The notes under the pieces: model-generated | The model's input: only the letters and a program-made list of their open reading frames with translations | Database searches by the model: none | Told to the model about the DNA's origin: nothing | Program-made: the position numbers and the translations under genes | Assembly: GCF_030272615.1 (NCBI RefSeq) | Contig: NC_081409.1 | Span: 26,855,406 to 26,919,405 of the forward strand | Direction of reading: 5' to 3' | Origin: Cryptomeria japonica | Lineage: Eukaryota > Streptophyta > Pinopsida > Cupressales > Cupressaceae | Length of the DNA stretch: 64,000 nt | Part shown: one piece after another, positions 26,001 to 37,953 of the stretch | How positions within the stretch are numbered: the first letter of the stretch is position 1 | Layout: each line of letters starts with the position of its first letter

Positions 26001-27187
26001 TATAAAATTTTATATTATTAATAATACATATAATATTAATATTAAAGTCGGAGATGTGAATTTTTGTATAAAATCTGTTTGTTTTTTTCATTCAACGTTT
26101 CAAATCAATTTCAATTATTCATCACATAGAAAAGAATATGTGAGATTTGGAATACACATAACCCTTATAAATGTTGTGGGAGATATAAGAGAGGAATAAA
26201 AAATTCAAAAAATAGAAAAGGTAAGTTAAAAGAAAAAGACGACAAGGTCTAAAGAACAAGAGTATTTTTTGAGGACATAAAAAGAGATTAAAAAGAAAAG
26301 AAAAGAAAAGAAATGGCTAGTGAAAGAAAGGAAAAAGAAAACAAATTGAATGAAATTAAAATAAGAAAGATGCAAGAACATAATAATGAACTTTTATTAT
26401 TAACTATTATTATCAATTAGTTAAAAAATTGACATAAAAACTAACCAAAACTTAAAATGCAATATAACTAAGACAAAAGAACCAAATAATAATACACACT
26501 TATATTATAATATAATATTACAATTACTATTACAAACTATTGAAATTATATATTTATGAAACCATTTTATAAACAATATAAAAAATACAAGAATATAATG
26601 ATAAAGGAATAAATAAATATTATAAACTTACAATAATATTATAATAAAATATTATGATTATTAATATGATAAATTAAAACATTAACAAATACAATAATAA
26701 ATTTATGAACAAAATTTATAACATAATGTCATAATAACAAAATAAATACTATTACAATTATGATATTAATGTTAAAATACAAGAAAAATGAAAAAATAAT
26801 ATTATAATGTAAACAATCAATTACAAGAAGAAAATAAGAAAAATAAAAAAGACAAAAAAATCATCAAATAAAATAATCAAAACTAAAATATTAAAAGAAA
26901 TAAGGAAAAATAACAAGAATCAAAAAAAAAAATCAAAATAAAATGAAAGAATTAAGTTTAGAAAGAATAAAAGAAATAAAATTTTAGAAACTAAGACCCA
27001 AAATAATATTATTATATGTTTATAAGCGTGAATGTTTATGTATGATATTACTATATGTTGTCAATTCAAAAGAACAAAACGCAGATTTATTACTTCATTC
27101 ATTGCTTAAATCTTGCACATGTAATAAAGTGAAAGATAATGGAAAATAAAAGTCAAAATAAAAAAAATAAATTAATTTTAACAGTTC
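26001..27187. other. AT-rich intergenic DNA, no gene
   Basis: A/T runs dominate, with AAAATAA-type words throughout. No coding frame is supported. It ends directly at the tRNA gene. Confidence 0.5.
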
Positions 27188-27287
27188 GCCCGTCTAGCTC
27201 AGTTGGTAGAGCGCAAGGCTCTTAACCTTGTGGTAGAGCGCAAGGCTCTTAACCTTGTGGTCGTGGGTTCGAGCCCCACGGTGGGCG
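27188..27287 (+). tRNA. tRNA-Lys (CTT) gene with 27-bp internal tandem duplication
   Basis: Acceptor stem GCCCGTC pairs with GGTGGGC and the discriminator is G. The A box (TAGCTCAGTTGG) and B box (GGTTCGAGCCC) are intact, as is the T arm. The anticodon loop CTCTTAA gives CTT (Lys). Without the extra segment the gene would be a standard 73-base tRNA. Here the segment beginning GGTAGAGCGC and ending CCTTGT is repeated exactly (units 27205-27231 and 27232-27258), giving two anticodon stem-loops and 100 bases. A TTTT pol III terminator follows at 27291. The extra 27 bases can equally be placed between positions 37 and 38, where nuclear tRNA introns lie. Most likely a non-functional variant, though splicing cannot be excluded. 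Confidence 0.9.
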
Positions 27288-27290
27288 CAT

Positions 27291-27294
27291 TTTG
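27291..27294 (+). terminator. Pol III T-run terminator
   Basis: TTTT lies three bases after the tRNA 3' end, with a second T5 run at 27297-27301. Confidence 0.6.
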
Positions 27295-28499
27295 ATTTTT
27301 GATTCCAGTAAGTTAATATTGATAACCCTACAAGAAGGGTTGTAATAAGAAACGTCCATTAGTTTTTGACATAACTCACATAATAAAACTTTATTAATTC
27401 TCTATCACATCGCTCTTAAGACATTCATAAATATATAAAACATAAAGGGGTTGATTCAATCTACTACTACAACCCAAACAAACATGTATATTTATGGTTC
27501 ACAAACAATAAACCATGACTATCATTACAAAACCGACTCAACCTATTTCAGCTAAGAAATGAAGACACAACTACAAACAAAAATCTCACATCTAGTACCT
27601 TAATCCAGTTACCTCAATCCCTCTAATACTACAAACTCCTCAAAACCTTCTTACAACTAAACTAAAACAAATTGCTGAATGGTTTTAATGGAATTCATGA
27701 ATTCTAATGAAAAGTTTATGCATCTTACCAATTCAACTCCATAAAAGAGTATTAAAATTCATTACATTCAAATTGTTTAATTTTGTTATTATTTGTCAAT
27801 AGTAGTGAGCATCACCTAGATGCAATGAGTGCTAAGTGGACCACTCATTCTCATGTGAGATGGGTTCTTGTGAACCACTACTCATGAAACATGGATCAAT
27901 GAGTTTGACTTGAAATGTACACAGTTGAATCCTGACAGCAATTTCATAATGAAAATTTTACTATCTAATTTCATTATTGGGTATTATTAAAAAAAATATA
28001 AGATATTCTTAACAATGAATAGAGAAATCACAAGAACAATTTATTTCAATGAGATTGTTTATGAATTGTTTGATCCTATGGAAATTGGAAAATCCATACA
28101 ATGTTTTGGAAGCAACAATGCATGGGTGCCAACATGTATTAATTTTTATATTTTGACTCGATGATATGAGGCACTACGCTTATCTAACAATTTGGCTTTT
28201 GGCTTGGAGGCAATTACATATGATAATATCAAGAATAACCTTAGCCTTACAAATCGTCAATTTTCCACTCAAAAACTAAACAGTTTAAAAATAATTAACT
28301 TCAACATTTACTATCTTTTGCTCAATTGGTAAGAAAGATTATATCACTTATACATATTTTGTAGGGTCATGGAAAAGATTTCTCTTTCGTGCCTATGACA
28401 TATGACCTTTGCATATGAAATTTTTAATTAACCAATATGGCACTTCATTGTCATATTGTGTGCCTTATGGAGATAAGCACTTGAGGAGAACCCAGAAGT
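27295..28499. other. No recognisable feature
   Basis: Intergenic AT-rich DNA without a supported frame or repeat. Confidence 0.4.
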
Positions 28500-28710
28500 G
28501 TGTGTGAGTGAGAGAGAGATGAAGATGGATATAGAGAGGGGAGATATATATAAATATATAGAGGAGGAGGGAGAGAGGAAAATAAATAGAGAGATGATAG
28601 AGCAAAAGTAGAGAGATATTGAAAGAGAGAGGGAGAGAGTAGGATATATGAGGATAGAAAGAGGGATCTAGATAATGAGATAACATAGTGAGAGAGGGAG
28701 ATTGATTCTT
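28500..28710. repeat. Purine-rich GA tract
   Basis: GAGAGAGAGAT-type words similar to the 23-25 kb tract; the opposite-strand frame is a repeat artefact. Confidence 0.85.
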
Positions 28711-30530
28711 CTTAGATATATGATCTTTAAATATAATTTCATATATAAGAGATGAGACTTTTAGAACTAAATAATATATTATACCATTAATCTTATGAGC
28801 CAAATGTTAAATAAGAAATAAATGATATAATATAAAATATATTATAACGTTTATCATTATAGTACAAAGTTGGGACTTAAATATGAATAAAATACCATCG
28901 AATATGGTTTTTTAAATATTTATTCATTTATAACAATTTATAATATTGTCATGTCCCCTTCCAAAGGCAGTTGAGCTTTTGCAGGATTAGCTTATTGATA
29001 GGAGTCCCCATAGACTAATATAGTGGATAGGGGACCTGCACAGTGGAACGAGTGACTTTGGGGAGGCATATGAGTCATTTTTGGAGTCTTGAGCCAGTTT
29101 CCTATTTTTTAGGAAGGGCTTCTATTTTTTTAGGGAATGACTATCACCCAGAGTGTGGGGAAGCATAGCAAGAGTTACTAGGAGCATCCTCGGTTGTTTT
29201 GGAGGCGCCTCCTAAATTTTAGGGAGGTTCCTATTTTTTAGGATAAAACTGGTAGTCACCAATGGACCCACCAAGATGTCGGGAGGATTGTGTTGGGATG
29301 AATTTTGAAATTTTGTCTGCCATAAGTCAAGGTTTTATTCCCACTGTGATGTTTTTGGCCTAAAAGCCCTTAAATCCTAAACCCCTATCTTGTTTTGCTT
29401 CCTTTTGTTTTGTTTGTGCAATGACCTTCAACAATTGATTCTCGGTACTTAAGTTATCACTTAAAGCCCAATACATCGTCTCGACAACCAACCCCCTTGT
29501 GTTAGCCACTCGGTCGGCTTGTATTCCTAGGTTCCATATCATCGTGCACATTCACTAAGATCAATGATCCAGGCGACTGTGCAATTAAACAAAGATGCAA
29601 ACAAAGCTTAACTCCACAACCACGCTTGCTTATGTGGCGGGTGGGTCCCGCTCTCGATGATTGGATGTGCATATGATCAAGTAAGCAACTGACACACAAA
29701 AAATAGGATGATATGGTGGAGGAGTGGGCCCGGTGTACTCGCGCCTTATCTGTTGCATTGAGAAAACAACTTGTTTGTGATCAATGGACAGTAAGCTCAC
29801 ACGATTGCATGATTAATGAAAGTTGTGCCCAAGAGTTATCTCTGCCACAAACATGACATGTGGGCCCTGCATAGAGGATGACAATGACTGTGTGTACCAA
29901 TGAGGAAAGGGACACTTGGTTGCCTATACCACACAATAAGGTTGAGGGTCCCATTCTCTCACCAATTAGAAGAATTAAAGAGCAATACCTTCAAGACAAA
30001 TCAACAGCTGAGATACACACGTGATTGCACGATTGTGTGGAGATGTGCAACCAAGATAATTTCGTAGTGCCAAGAAGACAACAATGAATAAATAATAATA
30101 AAGTTTCTACGTGCCAAATTCTTATTCACCGCTGATTGACCAAGATCTTGTTGTAGGGCCCTAACATTCAAATATGAATCCTAACGGCTATCTCCCACCA
30201 TTACACCAATCTATGTGCCCGTTGTTAATGAACTCAATTTCCCATTGTAATTCAGATTTCCTTGGCCATATCTACACCGTCTCTATTCAATTCTGGATTT
30301 ACAATGCTTTGAATGTATTTTGAATCTCTCTATAAAAAATTTCTATCACAATTAGGGTTTGCAGAATAGGGGTTATCGCAATATCCTATCTACATTCATT
30401 GTATCTTTCCTATTGGCTTTTGTGTTCCTTGATTCTGTTCAAACTTTTGAATGCCATGTTTCTGGCTTGAGCCAAATTTTAGAGATTGAAATATTATTCC
30501 TACAGACTAGAGCAAACCCTAATCTTTAAA
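28711..30530. other. No gene seen; upstream of the decayed ORF copy
   Basis: 28930-29260 has several CCTATTTTTTAGG-like words, one forming a small inverted repeat around 29205. No coding frame or LTR boundary could be fixed. 30300-30530 would be the leader of the ORF relic that begins at 30531, but it shows no resemblance to the leader of the intact copy. Confidence 0.4.
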
Positions 30531-31288
30531 ATGGAAGAATCCTCCAGTTTGGGAAAAAGAAAGTTTTTAGAAGAGCTAATTGCTTAGCTCCCTGGCTCAA
30601 TTGAAACACAAAAGAGGTCGAAGCCAGGGTCTAGGCCTAATGAATTCATCGTTGATCACTCGACAAGAATTAGAGATGCATTAATTCCACCATGGGGTCT
30701 TAGCTTATGGAGAAGAGGTTATAACAAGAAGAAAGAGAAGATTCCAGTTTCAAACATATGAAATTGCAATTTAGGGAGGCTTGTAGTGCCAAATGTGTAT
30801 GTCAACACTGAATTGATTTCTGCTATAGCTGCAAACTAAAAGCCAGACACTAGAGAGATTGTGGCAAGTGAAGGTGGCAGACTCATTGAAATCACAAGAG
30901 ATGTCATCAATGAGGTTTTCATACTTAATCCTCATATGGATTGGGTTATTGATCCACAAGAGTTGGATGCAAAATATAAGGAGGCTTGCTTCATTTAGGC
31001 CTCCAGGAATAAGAGGGGATGATAGGAAATTAACTTCACAACAGACTGCCCCCTATAATGTTGATTTATTTGCTAGCTATTTTGCAGATGCTTACTATGC
31101 CCTTTGCCAAGTATTTGTTGCAGATGCAAGAGACCTGGTTCCTAATTGGATGCTTGTGGTATGTATGGATATCCAAAGTAGAGACTTCAATAGGACATTT
31201 GACTATGCTTTTATGGTGGCTAAAGGCCATCATAATACCCTTCGTGACATCAAGACTGGAAAATCATCAATTTTCAGGCATTACTCTT
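30531..31288 (+). pseudogene. Decayed copy of the unknown 1,049-aa ORF family
   Basis: From ATG 30531 one frame gives MEESSSLGKRKF, like the start of the intact protein encoded at 45976-49125. It then matches the region around LGRLVVPNVYVNTELISA, aligning with LGKLVVPNVFVDVELMKA, and a following IxxxVIN/QTID block. The frame has at least four in-frame stops and a frameshift near 30990-31005. After that the other frame gives YALCQVFVADARDLVPNWML and VVCMDIQSRD, aligning with YAAAQVLGLEAHPLMDIGVM and VLCADLQSKD. Similarity ends at FRHYSL, where the gypsy LTR begins, so roughly the first 300 codons survive. No function is known. Confidence 0.8.
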
Positions 31289-32474
31289 TGTAAAGTGGAA
31301 AATTGGATCCCAGTGACTCCCCACCTAGGAGAGAGAAAGGAAGCCACTAGGATGATTTTCACTTGGGAGATACTTTACATTTAAAAGAGGGGCTTGAATC
31401 TGCTAGATCCAAATCTGAGGGAAACAAGGATGTGAATTCTGAGTGGATTACAAGTGGTTGAATTGTGATTTACCCTCTTTTGTAAATGAGAAAGTTGACT
31501 TGTTGACTATGTCAAAAAGAGAGAGGAAGTGAGTGAAATGAGGAGCTACCAGTTTGGGATCACGTTGTAACTTCGGATCTAAGCTAATTAGACTGATGTG
31601 GATCTTCCCTACAAATTTGGAGAAAAGTTGTTTGGACCGTGGCAGGAATGTACATGGTCCGCCACAAAATCCGCAAAATGAAAAGGGTTCTTTTATCTCT
31701 GCAAATGAAGCTCAACCCTGCAATTACAGTTGTGCACCTGCAACCTACACATAGAAAAGAGAAGAAAGGGGGGGTTGTGGATAGGGTTTGCCTTAGTCAA
31801 ACCTCGATTGAGGAATCAACCTTGAAAGAAAGCAATTTCAAATGCTTGAATGTAATCAATGGAGATGTATACCTTGTAGATCTGCAAGTTGTTGATGATG
31901 ATTTCTTTGCTTCTTGAATGTAACCACAAATGTTGTATGAAATGGCATGTAATATGACAAAACCCTAATACACACACATGCTTGCAAGTGAATGTTGTAA
32001 TGTTGCTCCAATGGGTGAATGAAGAAGACTTGAATGCTTGATGATGACCTTGAAACCTTGTATCTTCTCCTTATGCTCTTTATCCGTCTTTTCGTTGTCC
32101 ATTCATCCATGAATGAGGGTATTGAATTCCTTTTTATACATGCCTCAAGGATTAATTTTCAACCACCAAAGGTGGACAAAGAGGAATTGCAAACCCCAAA
32201 GACAAATAATACATAGGAGACCGGGAAGATCGAACATAGGGTCACCCTAAGAGGTGAGGACAAGGGTGCCACACTCCTATCCTAGGAGGACAGGGGCGTC
32301 CTGCCCTATTTTGGGGATCGGATAGGGTCTAGAGCAGACACAGAACATGAAGGATGAAGGGTGAAGGGTTGGAAATGAAGAAATAGGTCTTGGTTAGGGA
32401 AGTAGATACCATTGCCAAGGTGAGGACCCAAAATATGGTTAAAATTGCAGGGGTCACAATTTTATGACACTACA
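31289..32474 (-). mobile_element. Gypsy LTR (3' LTR of the gag-bearing element)
   Basis: The minus strand starts TGTAGTGTCATAAAATTG at 32474 and ends CTTTACA at 31289. A polypurine tract (AAAGTGGGGGCTAAA, minus) abuts 32474, so the internal region lies to the right and this is the 3' LTR. A related LTR in the same orientation is at 58925-60130. A GC-rich GGACAGGGGCG hairpin-like block lies at 32285-32310. The LTR cuts the ORF relic at 30531-31288. Confidence 0.75.
32131..32138 (-). promoter_or_regulatory. TATA box of gypsy LTR
   Basis: TATAAAAA on the minus strand, in the middle part of the LTR as expected for the U3/R border. Confidence 0.4.
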
Positions 32475-32489
32475 TTTAGCCCCCACTTT
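32475..32489 (-). promoter_or_regulatory. Polypurine tract of gypsy element
   Basis: The minus strand reads AAAGTGGGGGCTAAA directly before the LTR TG, the position from which plus-strand DNA synthesis is primed. Confidence 0.65.
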
Positions 32490-35149
32490 AGCGGGAGTAT
32501 GGGCTTACACCACTACTGTCGGTAAAGTAGAAGAAAGAGAGAGATGAAGAGCAATGCCACAAGGAGTATAAGACACCACTAATATTGAGGAGAGAGAAAG
32601 CCCCCAATCTTAGGGTCTTAACTCATGCCAACATATTGAAGAGAACACAAAACAAAAAGGCACAAGACACACAAAACAAAGAAAAAGCGCAAAAAAGACA
32701 CACGACAAGAACAAGACACAAGACAAAAAACTAACTAGCCAAAGAGATCTCGAGCTCAGATGTCTCAACAACTAATCAGGACACAAAAACTAATGCCATC
32801 ACATAAACACGAGCGATCACATAAAAGAGAAAAGCTGACATCATCCATGAACTATCAATAATAAAACTATGAGTTCGTGAGAGGAAGAAGAGAGAGAGAA
32901 CATGAATTCACACTTTGGTCATCCATGAGAAGAAAACCAAAGAATAAAGAAACCATGGACGTCTTGCCCCTAAAACTAGGCAATCCATGGAGAGAAGGAC
33001 ATGGAAAATCTCGCCCCTAGAGCCAGTCTAGGTTATCCATGTAAAGAGAGAGAGTGAGAACACTGTTAGTTCCACTCAACCTCATGCACATGTGTGTAAG
33101 TGAGGTTTGAAGCGCCTCATAGGAGTCTATGCCTGAGTACTCTACAACCTATATAGAATGTATAGTACAAGTGTCAAGAAAGGTGTGATATCTCTCTCTA
33201 AGAGACTATGATTTGGTTCTGAGAATAATCACCCCGCATAAAAGAAAAGTGGCATCATCTCGTTCTAAGAGACTGTGCTCTGGTTCCAAGAATGACCCAC
33301 TTAACAAGAGAGAAGTGATGACATCTTTCTATAAGAGGTTTCCCTCTAGTTCCAAGAATGTCCCACTGCATAAGAAAAGAAGAAGTGAAGACATCTCACT
33401 CTAAGAGACTATGCTCTGGTTCCAAGAATGACCCACTGTACAAAAAGTGACAACATCTTTCTCTAAGAGGCTTCCCTCTGGTTCCAAGAATGTCCCATTG
33501 TTCAATGCATGAGAGAAGTATGATACAAAGGAGCAGTGTGCGTGCCCCCCCCTTAAGATGTCAACATATGTTGATGTTGATATCTTAAGGAAAGAAGAAC
33601 AAGGATACCTACCTTCATCACAAAGAAGATATTCGCTATGCAACAATGTCATAAATCCAAGCAAGAGAGGGAATACTCTTCAAGAAAGGATAAGATAGTT
33701 GAACAAAGATTTCTTGGTGTAAGTGTAAAGTTGATCCTTGGAGGAGAAGGGATCTTTTTTCAAAATACATCTACCCCTAAGAGGAGTTGTCTTAGACAAA
33801 TATAACATCTTCTAGAACAAGAAAAGGAAAGAACAAAAAATCAATCCTTCCTCCTATTTCTAGGTGAAAATGATTTTTGATGAGAGATGACTCATGTTTA
33901 TCCCCCAGAGGGATGGTTAGATTTATCATAGATGTACATTACCAAGTGTAAAAGAGGTCGTAGTCAAGGATTAACACTTCTTATATAAGAGATAATCCTT
34001 AAGTCAATAACCAACAATTCTACATGAGGAATGACATCAAGTAATAGAACTCACACCATCCACTTAATAGAGCAAAGTGGATCCCTATAGAAAGAGAGAG
34101 AGAAGGATCATTGCCCCCCAAGCTAATGGGACAATGAGAAGAGCTTACACAATCTACTAGAGAGAGATTAAACATAAGCAAATGTGCAATGAACTTACAT
34201 GAACACATGCAAGAAAAGACATTAGTAAATGTAAAATACACTTCTTAAGAAGTGGTAATCTTCGAAAGGAAGAGAGAAAAAGCATCATATATTCCTCAAG
34301 GGGGATTAATCATAAAAGCATACCATTGTAAGAAATTATAATCACATATGAAAAATGCAGCCCCTAAAGGAAATAATGATACAAGGGAAAGGAGTGAAAA
34401 TCCTTGCCCCCCAAGTGAGGAGATCAGGAGAAATATTACACATTTTCTAATGGTGATTAGTTTCAAGAGATATGGCATCCTAGTGGAACACATCCTTTCA
34501 AGGAAGGGATACATACTTCTCAAGAGATAATTTCCTTCTAAGGGGCATATCATACTTGTGAATAATCGAAACCATAGAAGAGGTAAGATTTCCAAGAGAA
34601 TGAAGGAAAGAGAAGAAGTGCAGTACTCATTGAGGATGCCCCTCTCCAAGAAAAGAGGAAAATCAAAGAACAATTATATGCTCGCATAGGAATAGCCCTA
34701 TGCAAGAAAAGAGATCTAATAATGAATAATGCACCAAGATAGAGATAAATACATAGAAAGGAGAAGAAAAAAAGACTTCATGTTTCTGCCCCAAAGTATG
34801 TTAAAGAAAAACACTGCCACCACTAATGATAAAGAGCCCCGTGAAATGGGCTAATTATACCATAGGATGAAGAGCAACATGAAGGGAAAAGAAGTGCTAA
34901 GGCACTATGTTTTTACCAAGAAATACAACAAGCTCAGTTGTGAGACAAATGTGCACAAGATCATATTGTAGTTGAACAAATTTCTTAAATGCATAACATT
35001 TTCCAAGAGAATGTGAATATAAATCATGAAAAATGTGATATTCAATACCTTTCACTTGCTTTATTTATTTATTTTTTTGAGGAAAAAAGGAAATGTTCTT
35101 GTCATATTTCAATCTCCAATAGATTCTTGCAGCTAATCTGTTAGGATGG
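32490..35149 (-). mobile_element. Noncoding internal part of gypsy element where pol should be
   Basis: Between gag and the 3' LTR about 2.7 kb shows no RT, RNase H or integrase motif in any frame by eye. It is purine-rich on the plus strand and carries a short tandem array. The element therefore looks like a gag-only, non-autonomous derivative. Confidence 0.5.
33190..33520. repeat. Five tandem copies of a ~66-bp unit
   Basis: The words TAAGAG...CTCTGGTTCCAAGAATG and CCCACT recur with TAAGAG at 33199, 33266, 33332, 33402 and 33464 (steps 67, 66, 70, 62). Confidence 0.8.
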
Positions 35150-37950
35150 TAAATATCTTCTTGCCATGAAGGAGAGGGTTTGTTAGAAGAAGTTTCATTA
35201 TCCATAATTCTAATTTTTCCACTATCTATGCCATCTTGAATAGATTTTCAAAAATAAAGTCAACCATCAGCATTATGGTCATGGGCTTGATGAAATAAAC
35301 AAAAAGGACGCTTTGAAGAAGAAGCATTCTTGGAGACTCTCTTAATTTGTTGTTTTTGAAGGTAATCTTTAAAGTTTTGAAGCCTAAGGAATTCATCCAT
35401 AGAAAGAGGGGTACTACTTCCTAGGCCTCTTGTAGTAGTTTGTGTAGGAGGATTTATAGGGACATGAATTCCATGCTCAAATTTCCCAACTCCTTGTCCT
35501 TTAAAACCTTGTTTTGTCATTATATGAAAGCCATGACTATAAGAATGTTGCAATTAACTAGATGGAGGAACAAGATCATGAATTTCTTTGAAATATTATG
35601 TGTAAGGAGATAGAAAAGGATTTGTAGATGAAGGAGGAGTATCATGTGGAATTAGAATCACTTTGCCTTATCAAGCTTATCCTTTTTGGAAGATTAGAGA
35701 AGAACATCTTCATCATCTAAAAGCTCATTTTTAGTGATTTCTATGCGAGGAGAAAGGTCACGAATAAAATGCATGACATCATCCTCTCTACATAGACTTT
35801 GATGTTGAAGATAGGTCCTGGGAGAATAAGGAGGATCCAAAGATGTAAGAATGTTGATGTTGTCATATTTCCCCCCTTGCTCAAGGGTGTGTGTAGAAGA
35901 AGAAGATGGATTCATATAGTTTAGATAGAAAGGAGGGGTTTTAACCTTTTGAGTTTGTTGTTCATCTTTCTTTGCTTGAGAGGTATTAGATAGGACAACT
36001 TTGGGCCGCTCCTTAGAAGGCTCTTATGACAAAGAAAATTCAGATAAGGCACTTTGTAACAAATCATTTTGCCCTGGAAGAGATAAGGAATCCCACATTG
36101 AGACACTAACATGTGTCTTCTTCAATAGATCCAAAATATTAAATGAGCTTGCACTAACCTTCTAATGTCCCTTTTTAGCGGCAACATCTTCTTGCACTTG
36201 TGCTAATTGTAGTTGGCTTCTAGGTTGGCTTCTAGGTTGATCTTTGTTGGTTGTCGGTTGTCCTCTTGGTAGTATTTGCATATTCTGAGTACTTGAAGGC
36301 ACTTTGTTGGCTTGTTGGCTTGTAGAATCCTGATTTTTTCTTTTATCAAGTTGTTGTTGGCCTTTATCAGCTTGTTGATTACCATTACTATCTTGTTGTC
36401 CCACGTCAATGGCTCTCTTTTTGGACCTTGTATTCATTGCAATAGGAGTGTAGGATTGGTTTTTTTGTTTGTGAGTGATTAACATAACAAAAATCCTCAC
36501 CTTGCCAATTCATTAAAGCCATATCGAGAGTATCTTGTTCCTCTTTAATCTCTTTCCCTGCATCTTGAAAGGACATAGCATGACTCTAGACCATGAGAGC
36601 TTGAGCTTGAATTGCATTAAAATAGGTGGCTGGATTGTGCGGTTGGTTACATGGATAACACCAATCTTGTGCCATATTATTTTGCACAGGTACAATCTCT
36701 TTGGATGAGCTTTGAGAGTTGGGATTGTAAGGTTGAGATGTTCTATTATTATAATTTCTCCTTTGTCCTTGAGGTTTAGCTTGATAATTAGACCTATTAG
36801 GCTAATAAGGAGCTTGGTAAGGGGATTGGTATGGTACCCTATTAGGATTTTGGGATACTTGCTTCTTGATATTCACTACATCACTTCCCAAGGTTTGCAA
36901 GGTTCTTTGCATCTGTTGATTATTGTCATCATGATTCTTCAACATCCCTTTTATGTCTTGAAATTCTTTTAAAGGGTCTAGGATAGCCTTCTCTTGAGAC
37001 GTAGATTGAAAATTTAGTGTTGGTAAAGGTGGGAAACAACTAGAGGAGGCTCTAAAAGAGGTACAATAGCCTGTATTTCTGGAAAAATAGGCATAGGAGG
37101 CCTAGGAGTTATTTTACTAGCTTGATTTAAATAGTTCTCTGCTTTGATAACAATATCAAATGCATCTGGGAGAGTATTTGCACCCATAGATAGAATCATA
37201 ATTGAAATGTCAATGTTAAGGGCCTTAAGATAATATAAAAATGCATGTGCAAGAGTAGGCCTTACTGTGAAATGGATTTTGTATCAAGTTTTCTGGAAGC
37301 GGAAATTGAAGTCATTCATCTTCTCTTGAGGAGCTCTCCTTGTGGTACTTAGCTATTCTAACAATGACAAATGATCAGATTTATCCTCAAAATGTGAATT
37401 CAACTTATCACCTAGATCATCCTAGGTAGCCACTGAATTGATAGGTAATCCTCTGAACCATTGAAGAGATTTCCCTTTTAATGATGCAACCAAAAATCTG
37501 ATTGCAACATTCTCTTGTGTGATATGGTGAACTCCACATAGTGAAGCTATCTCCCTTATGTACTCAATTGGTGTGGTTTGGTCTTCTCTTGTGAAGAAAG
37601 GTAAACTCTTCAATGTTACTAAAGGAATATCATCATGATGTGTAAAGTTCAAGTGGTTGCCATGATTGAATGGAACAAAAGGTTGAACCCGATTGAGCCA
37701 TTGGAATAACAGGTGGACTCAAATGTGCTTGAGTTGAAGAGCTTGAAAACAAGGGATTGTTGTAAGTGGTAATAGCAGGCTAAGAAATAGGAGTAGGCAA
37801 AACTTGAACTGATGGATTTGATGAATTTGCTAGATTTGCATCCTTCTTTGTTGCCTTACTCTTCCTCTTTGGCGATGATAGATGAGAATGCTCAATAGGC
37901 TCCTTACTTTGCCTTGTTTGAATCTTTCTCACAAGCTACAATTCATTGGA
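35150..37950 (-). pseudogene. gag: Gypsy gag with G-patch and degenerate zinc knuckle
   Basis: The minus strand shows, in order: a capsid-like region (FTREDQTTPIEYIREIASL, then VAIRFLVASLKGKSLQWFRG, about 37420-37600) and its continuation (MGANTLPDAFDIVIKAENYL, 37140-37190). A Gln/Asn-rich linker follows (36160-36480), then a G-patch (GFKGQGVGKFEHGIHVPI, 35440-35510). Last comes CLFHQAHDHNADG, where the final Cys of a CxxHxxxxHxxxxC knuckle is a stop. Capsid assembles the retroelement particle; a G-patch between gag and pol is known in some plant gypsy lineages. Several in-frame stops and frame changes make it inactive. The copia element at 37954 is inserted at its 5' edge. Confidence 0.75.
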
Positions 37951-37953
37951 TCT
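37949..37953. repeat. Target site duplication GATCT (left)
   Basis: GATCT directly precedes the copia LTR and is repeated at 50297-50301 directly after the other LTR. Confidence 0.9.
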
